Positions 53,712-61,961 of a DNA stretch of 64,000 bases are shown here, one piece after another. The stretch's first letter is position 1, and each line of letters begins with the position of its first letter. Under the pieces are notes generated by a model. It had not been told where the DNA came from and ran no database searches. It saw only the letters and a program-made list of their open reading frames with translations. The stretch is from Prosthecobacter dejongeii (lineage in GTDB: Bacteria; Verrucomicrobiota; Verrucomicrobiia; Verrucomicrobiales; Verrucomicrobiaceae). Location of the stretch: positions 1 through 64,000 of the forward strand of contig NZ_JACHIF010000011.1 in the NCBI RefSeq assembly GCF_014203045.1, in the 5' to 3' direction. A program made the position numbers and the translations under genes.

Positions 53712-56057
53712 TTACTTCTTCACCACCTGCACGGCATCCAGGTGAACGTTACCCTTGGAACCTTCCGTCCGGAAGATCACAGAAGCCTCTTCACCGGCAT
53801 TGAACTTGAACGTGCCAATCGTATGAGCCCCCTGCTTGCCATTGGCAGGCTTGCTTTGGTCCACTTGCACAGTCTTCTCTCCGTCAGCACTCAAAACGGT
53901 AATGGGTACAGACTTACCGCGATTTTCATGCGGCTGCCAATAAACGCGCACTTCATATTCGCCACTTTCTTTCACCGCGAAGGCAAACTTTGCACTGGCA
54001 CCTTTGTCCTGGCCATAGCTGTAATGGTCACCCACGAAAGGCTTCAGGCCTTCACCTTGAGCCCACTTACCCGTGAGTTCAGCATCTGCGTCATCAATCA
54101 CCAACCCATCCATCTTCTTCACATCCAGCGTCTCATTGACGATCTCAGGCAGCTTTTTGGCATTCGCCGGAAGGTAAAGTGGACCTTCCAAACTGTCGCG
54201 ACGCATCGCCCCAGGTTGGTTCATCAAGTCCTTCAAAATGTCCAGATACTGCTCATACACACCCCGTGGAGTCGTGTGATGACGCACGCTGATCCACGCA
54301 GCCTTGCCCACCACTTCACCGAACATGCCGCACGTACGCATCACGCGTGTGCTGCCCAGAGCGTAACGGTCCACACTGATATTGCGGCCCGCCATGAATA
54401 GGTTGCCAATGTCTTTGGAATACAGGCAGCGATAAGGCACCGGATAACCGTTTTTGCGGTCCGTGTGTTTGCCAAATTGAGCGCGAGAGATAAACGGGTT
54501 CTCAGGAAATTTCACTGCATACTGCTCTTTTGGATAGTGCAGATCTTGGTCCCAAGTCGTCGGCACGCACGCATCAGGATGAATCACACCTTTCACCATG
54601 TCTTCCCCTGGAAGAATGAGGTCACCCACAATGCGGCGGGATTCGCGAGTCCCGCCCACATAGGCCAACCACTGCATGTCGTAGCTGCCATACTTGGCCG
54701 GCTCAAACTTCTTCAAAGCACTCACCGCCCCATACACTGCACGGAAGTTCCAGTCACGAATGCGTTCCAGACCATTGATCGGGTCCTGGTCAAAACCGCT
54801 CTCCCAGAACCACTCACCATGCAGATAGTCTTCAGCGTTTTCCACCGGGGTGTAACCCAGGTCATAACCCGTCATGTTTGCCTTATTCTTGATGCCCGCA
54901 GGCTCCATCACTTTAGGGGCCGGAAAATCTTCCAATTTCAAGTCCAACGCCCAAGGAGTTTCAGGCCAGGCCTTTGGTTTCTCAGACTTCTTCAGGACCC
55001 ACATGTTGCTCATGCCCATGCGGCCTTTGTCTTCTTGAAGAATGCTAGCCCCTGCCAGGAAACCCACACTGCCATGGCCGGTGCAATCGCTGAAGAACTT
55101 GCCACGAAAACGGGTCTCTTTCCCCGTCCTGGTGTCTAGGCCCGTGACGCTGCGAATCTTCTTATCCGCGCCCTTTTCCATCTCCACTGCATAGACGTGA
55201 GTGTTGAGGAAAAGATCAATCGTCTTCTCGGCCTTCACCACTTCTTCTTTGAGTTTGTCGTTAAACTCTTCAGGCGTGGCCGCAGGACTGTTACTCGCAC
55301 GATCGGCGAATTCTTCCACGATCTCGCCCAAGTGAGGATACAGCCCCCGACGAGTGCCCCCCATGGCCCAAACCTGCACTTCGCTGGAGCCATTCCCCCC
55401 CAGAACCGGACGATTCTGAATGAAGGCCACTTTCAAACCTTGGCGTGCTCCTGATAGAGCGGCACCCATACCCGAATAACCACCACCGACGACCACGAGA
55501 TCATACTCCTCAGTCTCCGGGGCTTGCGCAGGAAGGCCTAACAACTTTTTACGCAGCTCATTCGTTGCAGCAAAGTCAGCAGGCGGGGTGAATGTTGCAT
55601 CCTTGCTCAGAACGAGGGCATCCACTCGGCCATCAAAACCCGTGTTATCGACGAGGCCTATTTTAGCCTTTCCTTTCAATTCGACCGTGCCCGCTTCCTG
55701 CCATAGCCAATCCTTGCCCTCCGTGCCCAGCACTTTATCCAGCGTCTTGCCATTCACGCTGACCTGGAATTTCCCTGGAGCTCCCGGGGCATCCCATGGG
55801 CCCACCCAGTTTTTGGTGCGCACCCAGACCTTATAGCTTCCAGGCTCTGCCACCGTGATCTCTGTCTCGGCGTTTTTGACAGGTGTGCCCATGCCATGAG
55901 CCAGCAGGTAAGGAGACCCCATAATATCAATGAACTGGGTATCCAGCATCCAGCCACCAGGGTTGGCAAAAGACTCCGCCTCCACCCAGACTTGCTGAGC
56001 AGGAGAAGAAAGAGCAGTGGCCGCTAGAGCGGCTAATAAGGTGCGACGTAACATCAT
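53712..56057 (-). CDS. Secreted FAD-dependent oxidoreductase with flanking carbohydrate-binding-like domains
   Basis: A 781-residue exported protein. A signal peptide (MMLRRTLLAALAATALSSPAQQ) is followed by a beta-sandwich region (about 22-160: VWVEAESFANPGGWMLD, YKVWVRTKNWVG, VDALVLSKD) resembling a CBM6/xanthan-lyase-type module. The central FAD-binding fold starts at about 185 (YDLVVVGGGYSGMG) and includes VLGGNGSSEVQVWAMGG and FFSDCTGHGSVGFLAG. A second beta module closes the protein (about 665-781, YEVRVYWQPHENRG, VHLDAVQVVKK). It may oxidise or act on polysaccharide-derived substrates. The start at 56057 is set by the signal peptide; the frame extends further upstream. It is divergent from a beta-helix protein. 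Confidence 0.85.
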   Translation of the reverse strand: MMLRRTLLAALAATALSSPAQQVWVEAESFANPGGWMLDTQFIDIMGSPYLLAHGMGTPVKNAETEITVAEPGSYKVWVRTKNWVGPWDAPGAPGKFQVSVNGKTLDKVLGTEGKDWLWQEAGTVELKGKAKIGLVDNTGFDGRVDALVLSKDATFTPPADFAATNELRKKLLGLPAQAPETEEYDLVVVGGGYSGMGAALSGARQGLKVAFIQNRPVLGGNGSSEVQVWAMGGTRRGLYPHLGEIVEEFADRASNSPAATPEEFNDKLKEEVVKAEKTIDLFLNTHVYAVEMEKGADKKIRSVTGLDTRTGKETRFRGKFFSDCTGHGSVGFLAGASILQEDKGRMGMSNMWVLKKSEKPKAWPETPWALDLKLEDFPAPKVMEPAGIKNKANMTGYDLGYTPVENAEDYLHGEWFWESGFDQDPINGLERIRDWNFRAVYGAVSALKKFEPAKYGSYDMQWLAYVGGTRESRRIVGDLILPGEDMVKGVIHPDACVPTTWDQDLHYPKEQYAVKFPENPFISRAQFGKHTDRKNGYPVPYRCLYSKDIGNLFMAGRNISVDRYALGSTRVMRTCGMFGEVVGKAAWISVRHHTTPRGVYEQYLDILKDLMNQPGAMRRDSLEGPLYLPANAKKLPEIVNETLDVKKMDGLVIDDADAELTGKWAQGEGLKPFVGDHYSYGQDKGASAKFAFAVKESGEYEVRVYWQPHENRGKSVPITVLSADGEKTVQVDQSKPANGKQGAHTIGTFKFNAGEEASVIFRTEGSKGNVHLDAVQVVKK

Positions 56058-56132
56058 GTGTGACAAAACAGGGTTGGTTCTTCTAAGACTCTCATAAACG
56101 CCAAGAACGGGCAATGACAATCAATCACAAAC

Positions 56133-56145
56133 TGTTACCGTAACA
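56133..56145. promoter_or_regulatory. Candidate operator palindrome between divergent carbohydrate genes
   Basis: TGTTACCGTAACA is a perfect inverted repeat except for its central base (arms TGTTAC and GTAACA around C). It lies in the 189-bp divergent region between the secreted FAD oxidoreductase and the beta-helix protein, where one dimeric regulator could control both. Its regulator is unknown. Confidence 0.35.
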
Positions 56146-56246
56146 TATCTTACCTCTCTTATTTGGCAAACCTGCACGTGTGTGAGCAAAAACAGCGAAA
56201 TACTGTCCATGAATGGAGTGGGCGCTTCTATCGTCCCATTTTCGTC

Positions 56247-57875
56247 ATGCCTCCTCGCCCAGCTTTCATCGCCCATGTTGCCGCGCTGATTCAACTGACC
56301 TTCTTGGTCGTTGGAGCAGTCCTGGGAGCAGAATACCATGTCTCACCAGCAGGCCTGGATTCCAACAATGGCACTCAGGCCGCCCCTTTCCGGGAAATCC
56401 GTAGAGCCCTTAGCGCCATTTCGCCCGGAGATACCGTCATCGTCGCCGATGGCAGTTACAAAGGCTTCGATGCCGTGAGCCTCGGTTCTGCAAACACTGT
56501 GACGAAAATCATTGCGCCAGGTCGCAAAGCCATCATCACAAAGACAACGGATCGTGGCATCAATAATCCTAACAACATGGTCGTTTGGCTCTGCACCAAC
56601 GTCGTTTTTGAGGGGCTACAGACCTTCGGCTCCGCCAATGCAGGCATGCGCATCATTGAGTCCAACCACGTCACCGTACGTCATGGAGTTTTTGGCAATC
56701 ACTATCGCTGGGGCGTTGTCACCAGTCATAGCAACGACATCGTACTCGAATACAATGATTGTTACGGCAGCATCGAACAGCATGGCATTTACGTGGCCAA
56801 TAGCGGAGATCGGCCCATTGTGCGCGGCAACCGCCTGCACGACAACGTTGGCTCGGGACTTCGTTCCAATGGCGACGTCATTCAAGGGGGAGACGGTATC
56901 ATCACGGGCGCTTTGTTCGAAAACAACATCATCTACAACAACGGCTCGTTAGGCGGGGCTGGCATGAACCTGGACGGCCTACAGGATGGCATCATTCGGA
57001 ATAACCTCTTGTATAATAATTTAGCCACCGGCATCGCTCTTTTCAAAGGCGGCGGTGCCGAAGGCCCCAAGGGCATGCAGGTGCTCAATAACACCATCAT
57101 CACCCCTGCCGCAGCCCGTTACAACCTGCGCATCACCGATGTCATCGGCCCCATCACCGTGCGTAACAATCTGCTTTACAATGCCACCACCGCTAAAGGC
57201 CCCTTCTCATGGAACACCCCATCTGATGCCGCGTGGACGGATAGCGACTACAACGCTTTTGGCGGCGGGCGCTTCATCTCTACCGACGGGGAAACCAGCC
57301 GCATTTCTTTAGAGACTTGGTTCGCCTCCGGGCATGAGCCCCACTCTATCCCTCTTATAACGCTGGAAAACTCGGTTGTGGCCCCAGCCGGCGCTGACTT
57401 CCGCCTCAAAACGGGCTCGCCCTTGATTGATGCAGGAACCACACTTGCCAACGTCACCACAGATATTCTGGGCACATCCCGCACACTCGGAAATGCACCC
57501 GACATCGGTGTTTACGAGCACGGCCTTTATGCCGCCTGGAAAGCCACCCTGGGCATCCCTCTTGCCACGCCAGACAGCTTCGATTCCGATGCTGACGGCA
57601 TTCCCCTCCTGATGGAATACGCCATGAACTCTGACCCCAAAGCAGCCATTCCCATGAGGCAACTTGCCGTGACTCGCCAAGCAGGCTCGTTACAACTAAG
57701 CTACCCACTCCAAAGAGCCGATCTTGTGTATGCCGCCGAAACCTCATCCGACTTGAAAAACTGGACCAGCAATGGGGTGGAACATAGCTCTCCAGGCACG
57801 GCTTCTAGCGCATCCGTTTTAATCATTCCTAATCGCAGTCGTCAATTCTTGAGACTGAAGATTACCCTGCCCTAA
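56247..57875 (+). CDS. Secreted right-handed beta-helix repeat protein
   Basis: A 542-residue exported protein. The N-terminus has a hydrophobic signal segment ending GAVLGAEYHVSP. The DUF1565-like start YHVSPAGLDSNNGTQAAPF and repeated coils follow, with strings such as NPNNMVVWLCTNVVFEGLQ, NDIVLEYNDCYGSIEQHG, NRLHDNVGSGLR, GIIRNNLLYNN and MQVLNNTIITPAA. This is the pattern of polysaccharide-lyase-like beta-helix proteins. A dockerin-like DSDADGIP segment and a C-terminal beta module (about 505-542, TSSDLKNWTS... RQFLRLKITLP) follow. It probably binds or cleaves a polysaccharide. Catalytic residues cannot be identified. The frame is open upstream to 56163, but the ATG at 56247 directly precedes the signal segment. 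Confidence 0.85.
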   Translation: MPPRPAFIAHVAALIQLTFLVVGAVLGAEYHVSPAGLDSNNGTQAAPFREIRRALSAISPGDTVIVADGSYKGFDAVSLGSANTVTKIIAPGRKAIITKTTDRGINNPNNMVVWLCTNVVFEGLQTFGSANAGMRIIESNHVTVRHGVFGNHYRWGVVTSHSNDIVLEYNDCYGSIEQHGIYVANSGDRPIVRGNRLHDNVGSGLRSNGDVIQGGDGIITGALFENNIIYNNGSLGGAGMNLDGLQDGIIRNNLLYNNLATGIALFKGGGAEGPKGMQVLNNTIITPAAARYNLRITDVIGPITVRNNLLYNATTAKGPFSWNTPSDAAWTDSDYNAFGGGRFISTDGETSRISLETWFASGHEPHSIPLITLENSVVAPAGADFRLKTGSPLIDAGTTLANVTTDILGTSRTLGNAPDIGVYEHGLYAAWKATLGIPLATPDSFDSDADGIPLLMEYAMNSDPKAAIPMRQLAVTRQAGSLQLSYPLQRADLVYAAETSSDLKNWTSNGVEHSSPGTASSASVLIIPNRSRQFLRLKITLP

Positions 57876-57889
57876 CCAAATCTTAAAAC

Positions 57890-57924
57890 AAAAAAACGTG
57901 AAGCCAGTTTCCCAGCTCCACGTT
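57890..57924 (-). terminator. Intrinsic terminator of dhaL
   Basis: On the minus strand AACGTG (57895-57900) pairs with CACGTT (57919-57924), with an inner AGC/GCT pair, and a seven-T run follows the stem. It sits between convergent beta-helix and dhaL genes, 37 bp past the dhaL stop. Confidence 0.82.
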
Positions 57925-57960
57925 AAGTGAGACCCAGAGGATCTCAGACACGAGTTCAAG

Positions 57961-58593
57961 TTAGTCTGCTGCCTTCACAAAGGACAGCATGGTCTGCAAC
58001 ATGATCGTGACCGAACATGCCCCAGCATCTGGAAACCCGATGCAGGCTTCGCCCAGAGTTTTGGCACGGCCAAACTGAGCGATCATCGCTTTGCTAGCTT
58101 CCTTACCGGCTTCAGCCGCAGCGGCCACTGCCACCAAAGCTTCCTCCAGAGGCAGCCCGCTGACTTCCTTGGCTTTTTCAGCCGCAGGAGCTAGCGCGTC
58201 GATCATGGTCTTGTCACCAGGCTTTGCACCGCCACGCTTCATCACGCCTTCCAGCGCAGCTTGAAGAAAGAGGGCCAGACCTTCGGCATCCAAAACCTCG
58301 CGACCTGCCACAGCCTTACCACCAGCACGATAGACCGTACCAAAAAGCGCGCCGGAGGCCCCGCCCATGCTGGTCATCATAGCTGTGCCTGTAGCGACGA
58401 AGACTTGCTCCACGCTAGCAGCTTCCATAGGCTCAAGCTGGGCTTTCACCGCTTCCATCCCTCGCTTCATGCCCAGGCCATGATCACCATCACCGAGATC
58501 GCGATCTGCCTGAGACAGCATCGGCTCTGCCACAATGATGGCATCCGCCACCTGCAGCATCATGAGCCGGACTTGATTGGGTTTCAGTTCCAT
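57961..58593 (-). CDS. dhaL: Dihydroxyacetone kinase subunit DhaL (DAK2 domain)
   Basis: A 210-residue ATP-binding DAK2-domain protein. The Mg-ATP-binding motif is DLGDGDHG (residues 32-39; DGDHG at 35-39). GTAMMTSMGGASGALFGT, GDKTMIDALAPAAEKA and DAGACSVTIMLQ complete the family pattern. DhaL normally works with the substrate-binding subunit DhaK (DAK1), and DhaM in PTS systems; neither is in the window. It is encoded 10 bp after lsrF copy 2 in the same direction, so the two are co-transcribed. The pairing suggests that DhaL helps phosphorylate a short-chain keto-sugar that the aldolase then cleaves or produces. The substrate is inferred, not known. The MELKP start is the natural one. Confidence 0.85.
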   Translation of the reverse strand: MELKPNQVRLMMLQVADAIIVAEPMLSQADRDLGDGDHGLGMKRGMEAVKAQLEPMEAASVEQVFVATGTAMMTSMGGASGALFGTVYRAGGKAVAGREVLDAEGLALFLQAALEGVMKRGGAKPGDKTMIDALAPAAEKAKEVSGLPLEEALVAVAAAAEAGKEASKAMIAQFGRAKTLGEACIGFPDAGACSVTIMLQTMLSFVKAAD

Positions 58594-58603
58594 GAGGATG
58601 ATC

Positions 58604-59566
58604 TTACTTAGTGCCTTTGGCCTTGAGATCGTTGTACATCTGGTAGCCCTGTTCAGGCGTCAGACCTTCATGCACCACTCCTCGCACCGCCTGCATCATG
58701 CTGATCGGCGCATCGCTCTGGAAGATGTTTCGCCCCATGTCCACTCCATTGGCTCCCTGCTGGATCGCGTTGTAGCACATGCTCAAGGCTTCCAACTCGG
58801 GCAGCTTCTTCCCACCCGCGATCACGATCGGCACTGGGCAGCAGCTCGTCACCGTTTCAAAGTCTTCTTCCGTGTAGTAGCACTTCACCACGTTGGCTCC
58901 CAGCTCTGCCATGATGCGCGTGGCCAGGCGGAAATACTGCGCAGTGCGGGCCATCGCACGGCCCACGGCGGTCACGCCCATCACGGCGATGCCGTAACGG
59001 CTGGCGGCATCCACCAGGTCGGTCAGGTTCTTCAGGGACTGGCGCTCATAAGCGCTGCCGATGAAGACCTGCACGGCCAGGATGCTGGCATTGAGACGGA
59101 TAGCTTCCTCAATGTTCAGCGCGGTGCTTTCGTTGGAGAGGGGCTCAAAGCCAGGGCGACCAAACTTGACCTTCTTACCGTCCAGTTCGCCTTCCCACTC
59201 TTCAAAGGGGCTGACCATGGAGGTGCCGCCGGAAGCACGCAGGGCGATGGCTTTGCGAGTGGAAGCAGGGATGACGCTGCGCTGGATGCCACGGGTGAGC
59301 ATCAAACAGTCGGCATAGGGCTCCAGAGGGAGGATGGTCTGGTCCACACGCTCGAGGCCAGTAGTCGGGCCCTGGAAATAACCGTGGTCAAAAGCGAGCA
59401 TGACGGTGCGGCCGTCCTTGGGATTGAAGACCTGGCTGAGGCGGTTCTTGAGCCCCCAGTCATACTGGTGGGAGCCCTTGAGGAAAAAGCCCGGGGCCTC
59501 CTGAGGGATGTTGGCGAAGTATTCCTTCTCTTTCTTGTCTGCTGCGCTGGTGCTGATGTCGGCCAT
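58604..59566 (-). CDS. lsrF: LsrF/DhnA-type class I aldolase, copy 2
   Basis: A 320-residue protein identical to copy 1 except for Thr at residue 208 where copy 1 has Asn. The genes are inverted relative to each other. The seven nucleotide differences lie at positions matching 52340, 52427, 52637, 52643, 52789, 52790 and 53105 of copy 1, and five of them are silent. Similarity ends abruptly at the start and stop codons; promoters and downstream sequences are unrelated. dhaL follows 10 bp downstream. The divergent AraC-type gene upstream is the likely regulator, which sets this copy apart from copy 1. The aldolase assignment is the same as for copy 1. The in-frame Met at 59566 is chosen because it matches the start of copy 1. 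Confidence 0.85.
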   Translation of the reverse strand: MADISTSAADKKEKEYFANIPQEAPGFFLKGSHQYDWGLKNRLSQVFNPKDGRTVMLAFDHGYFQGPTTGLERVDQTILPLEPYADCLMLTRGIQRSVIPASTRKAIALRASGGTSMVSPFEEWEGELDGKKVKFGRPGFEPLSNESTALNIEEAIRLNASILAVQVFIGSAYERQSLKNLTDLVDAASRYGIAVMGVTAVGRAMARTAQYFRLATRIMAELGANVVKCYYTEEDFETVTSCCPVPIVIAGGKKLPELEALSMCYNAIQQGANGVDMGRNIFQSDAPISMMQAVRGVVHEGLTPEQGYQMYNDLKAKGTK

Positions 59567-59571
59567 AGTCG

Positions 59572-59607
59572 TGGTTAGGTTGGAATTAAGGGAGCACATG
59601 CTAACCA
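59572..59607. promoter_or_regulatory. Candidate operator in the AraC/lsrF divergent region
   Basis: TGGTTAG (59572-59578) and CTAACCA (59601-59607) form perfect 7-base inverted arms 22 bases apart within the 77-bp divergent space. A dimeric AraC-type regulator could bind here and control lsrF-dhaL and its own gene. Binding is inferred. Confidence 0.4.
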
Positions 59608-59643
59608 TCCGGCCCTTGTCATCCATGCCACCAATGGCTAGAC

Positions 59644-60486
59644 TTGTGTCGAATTTCGCAATCCACCGTGGAGAAACCCGTTCTTAGCCTCGTTCCCTCA
59701 GGCACCGCACACCGTGTGGTGGGAAATCGCGCCGTCGCCCTTCCTGGCGTCACCGTGGACATTCTCACCACGCGCAAAATCGAACTTGAGCAGTGGGAAC
59801 TACGCCGGTTTCACGATCCCTACTGGCGTCTCTACTGGCCCCTCATCGCAGGTGGCATAGTCGAGATCGACGGCAAGGAAACGCCCCTCATCCCTGGCAG
59901 TGTGTATCTCATCCCTCCACACACCACCTTCAGCACCAGCACGCACCAGCCCTTCGCCAAATGGTATGCACATTTTAATTTGGGGCCCCTCGCCGACCGC
60001 GCAGCTCCCGGCATCTATCAATTTCCCATCACACCTGAGATGCGGCGGCTGATGCAGAAGCTGACCAAGCCAGCCAGTGAGTTCCATCGCTTCCCCTGGC
60101 ACTCCATCCTTTGGGTCACTGAGGCCGTGCAATGCCTGCCCGATAGCGTCTGGGAGCAACAGCGGCTCGACGCACGCGTCTTGACGGCGATGGAGTTCAT
60201 GAATACCCACTTGAGCCTCAAACTGACGGCAGAACAGATCGCCAAATACGCCGGGCTAAGCGTGCGCAATTTGAACCACCTTTTTCAGCAGGAACTCCAG
60301 CAGGCCCCCATGCGGGTGCTCTTGGACTATCGGCTGGATGAAGCCTGCCGCCTACTCCGCCATGGCGATACCAGCATTGACGAAATCGCGGAGCAATGCG
60401 GCCTCATCAATCGCCACTACCTCAGCCGCATGATGCGTCAGTACCGGAATACCTCCCCGGCTGCTTATCGCAATGAGATGCTCTGA
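59644..60486 (+). CDS. AraC family transcriptional regulator
   Basis: A 280-residue regulator. An N-terminal cupin-like effector domain (about 10-130, with [28 protein letters not shown]) is followed by a C-terminal AraC double helix-turn-helix (about 180-275): [29 protein letters not shown] and [33 protein letters not shown]. It probably senses a sugar and regulates the divergent lsrF-dhaL operon. The start is uncertain: the frame opens with TTG at 59644, while a GTG at 59668 (encoding [12 protein letters not shown]) is also plausible. No ribosome-binding sequence decides between them. Confidence 0.9.
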   Translation: MCRISQSTVEKPVLSLVPSGTAHRVVGNRAVALPGVTVDILTTRKIELEQWELRRFHDPYWRLYWPLIAGGIVEIDGKETPLIPGSVYLIPPHTTFSTSTHQPFAKWYAHFNLGPLADRAAPGIYQFPITPEMRRLMQKLTKPASEFHRFPWHSILWVTEAVQCLPDSVWEQQRLDARVLTAMEFMNTHLSLKLTAEQIAKYAGLSVRNLNHLFQQELQQAPMRVLLDYRLDEACRLLRHGDTSIDEIAEQCGLINRHYLSRMMRQYRNTSPAAYRNEML

Positions 60487-60516
60487 TCCAGAAAAGTCGC
60501 GATCCCAAAAGTGTGC

Positions 60517-61173
60517 TTATTTCGCCGCAGGAATGACTTTAAAACGCACGCTCTTGATCGCCGCCATCGTGTTGTAAGTCGTCAAAGAAAGCGGCGCGTA
60601 GGCATCAATAGGGCCCTCACGAAGAGCCACTTTTCGTCCTTTGATATCCTGATCCACCACCTGCTTTTCATCCACCCAGACGCTCAGGTTTTCAGGCGTT
60701 ACCCGGAGACGAATGGTGTACCACTTGTCATCTTCATAACGCTGGTAGGTTCCCGTCGCATTGTTGGCAGCGTTCAGATCATCAATGCTGCTGATGCCCG
60801 TCACACTGCCGCCCCAACCACCGCAAACGAGCGTGGCGCATTTTTTCACATCTCCAATAGGGAAAGTCAGACCGCAAAAGAAGTCCACGCCCTGCAACCG
60901 CTTGGCCTGCACGGTGATTTCATAATTCGTCAGAGGCAGCTCTTCGACCTTCTTATAAACCACACCACTCAGACTCTCCCCTTGGTTGATGACCATCTGA
61001 CCGCCTTCCACCGTCACTTCGCCGCTCCCGCCCATGTCCACCGCCTCCCAGTTGGCCATGGATTTGCCATCAAAAAGCACCCACTCTGTTTTTGCAGGGA
61101 CCTCTTTTGCTCCCTCCTGAGCCACAAGGGAACAGACAACAAGGAGGGAAAGGACGGAGAACAAGAGTTTCAT
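60517..61173 (-). CDS. Secreted DUF1080 paralog
   Basis: A 218-residue exported protein of the DUF1080/3-keto-disaccharide hydrolase type. The signal peptide (MKLLFSVLSLLVVCSLVAQEG) is followed by WVLFDGKSMANWEAVDMG, the family opening motif. NYEITVQAKRLQGVDFFCGLTFP, a CATLVCGGWGGSVTG segment and WYTIRLRVTPENLSVWVDEKQVVDQD complete the sandwich. It is only distantly similar to the DUF1080 protein at 49554-50246, and it lacks that protein's GLYIATEY segment. It is close to the AraC gene, but on the other strand. Glycan-related activity is inferred from the family. The start is set by the signal peptide. Confidence 0.85.
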   Translation of the reverse strand: MKLLFSVLSLLVVCSLVAQEGAKEVPAKTEWVLFDGKSMANWEAVDMGGSGEVTVEGGQMVINQGESLSGVVYKKVEELPLTNYEITVQAKRLQGVDFFCGLTFPIGDVKKCATLVCGGWGGSVTGISSIDDLNAANNATGTYQRYEDDKWYTIRLRVTPENLSVWVDEKQVVDQDIKGRKVALREGPIDAYAPLSLTTYNTMAAIKSVRFKVIPAAK

Positions 61174-61233
61174 GGACGCAGATAAAGCAATCAAGCTACT
61201 AAACGCGGCCATTCGTCAAGAGTACCGACATTT

Positions 61234-61258
61234 TCTCCACAATAAAAACGAGTGGAGA
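61234..61258. repeat. Inverted repeat in the DUF1080/L,D-transpeptidase divergent region
   Basis: Perfect 7-base arms TCTCCAC (61234-61240) and GTGGAGA (61252-61258) flank an 11-base A-rich centre. It lies in a divergent promoter region, so it could be an operator or a hairpin in the L,D-transpeptidase leader. Confidence 0.35.
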
Positions 61259-61293
61259 CACGGCTAGAGCATGCTAACCATTTCCTCCCCTGC

Positions 61294-61914
61294 ATGAAAG
61301 CCACTACCCCACGTCGTCTCCTCCAAGCCATCGCCCTCGTCGCGGTGGCCGCTACCATGAGCAGCTGCGCCACCAAAAAGCGCGGTAATTTCTCTACCAG
61401 CTTTGACCCACCTGCCAAGGCCGTCACCAATCCTTCCGCCGTGAAGGTGAAGCTTAGCACCAGCGCCCAGCGCGTGTACGTCATGCAGGGCAATGAAGTC
61501 CTCCTCGCCACCCCTTGCTCGGTCGGCACTGCCAGCACCCCGACCCCTCATGGCACTTTCCGCATTTACAGCAAGCAGGCAAACCGCCGCCGCCAGAGCA
61601 GCCCAGGCGCAGGTTACCCGATGAGCTTTTGGATGGAGTTCAAGACCGCCTACGGCATGCACTGGGGCTGGGTGAAACCCTACCCTTGCACCCACGGTTG
61701 CGTCCGCCTGCCCATCAAGTCCGCGCAGAAAATCTTCTCCATGGTCCCCCAGGGCGCTCCTCTGATCATCGCCTCCAGCCATCCTGAAGACGCCACCATC
61801 GGCAAGACCCTCCCCGTGCTGGATGACTCCACTCTGGCAGACCCTCCGATGAACTACATGCTGAGCCAGCAGGTCTTCGAAGATGCCAAAAAAGGCAAAA
61901 TTTACACTTACTAA
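61294..61914 (+). CDS. L,D-transpeptidase (YkuD) lipoprotein
   Basis: A 206-residue probable lipoprotein. The signal peptide ends at a lipobox-like MSSC (Cys 25). The YkuD catalytic domain has HGTFRIYSKQ, the conserved block WGWVKPYPCTHGCVRLP with the nucleophile C136 and H134 adjacent, and a final PLIIASS segment. The canonical SHGC motif is THGC here. Such enzymes cross-link peptidoglycan 3-3 or attach lipoproteins to the wall, in the periplasm. The start at 61294 is set by the lipoprotein signal; the frame is open 14 codons upstream. It is followed after 47 bp by ispH. Confidence 0.88.
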   Translation: MKATTPRRLLQAIALVAVAATMSSCATKKRGNFSTSFDPPAKAVTNPSAVKVKLSTSAQRVYVMQGNEVLLATPCSVGTASTPTPHGTFRIYSKQANRRRQSSPGAGYPMSFWMEFKTAYGMHWGWVKPYPCTHGCVRLPIKSAQKIFSMVPQGAPLIIASSHPEDATIGKTLPVLDDSTLADPPMNYMLSQQVFEDAKKGKIYTY

Positions 61915-61961
61915 GCTGAGCCCTCTCTGATAGCTCCCCTCCCCTGATTCCGTCTCCACTC

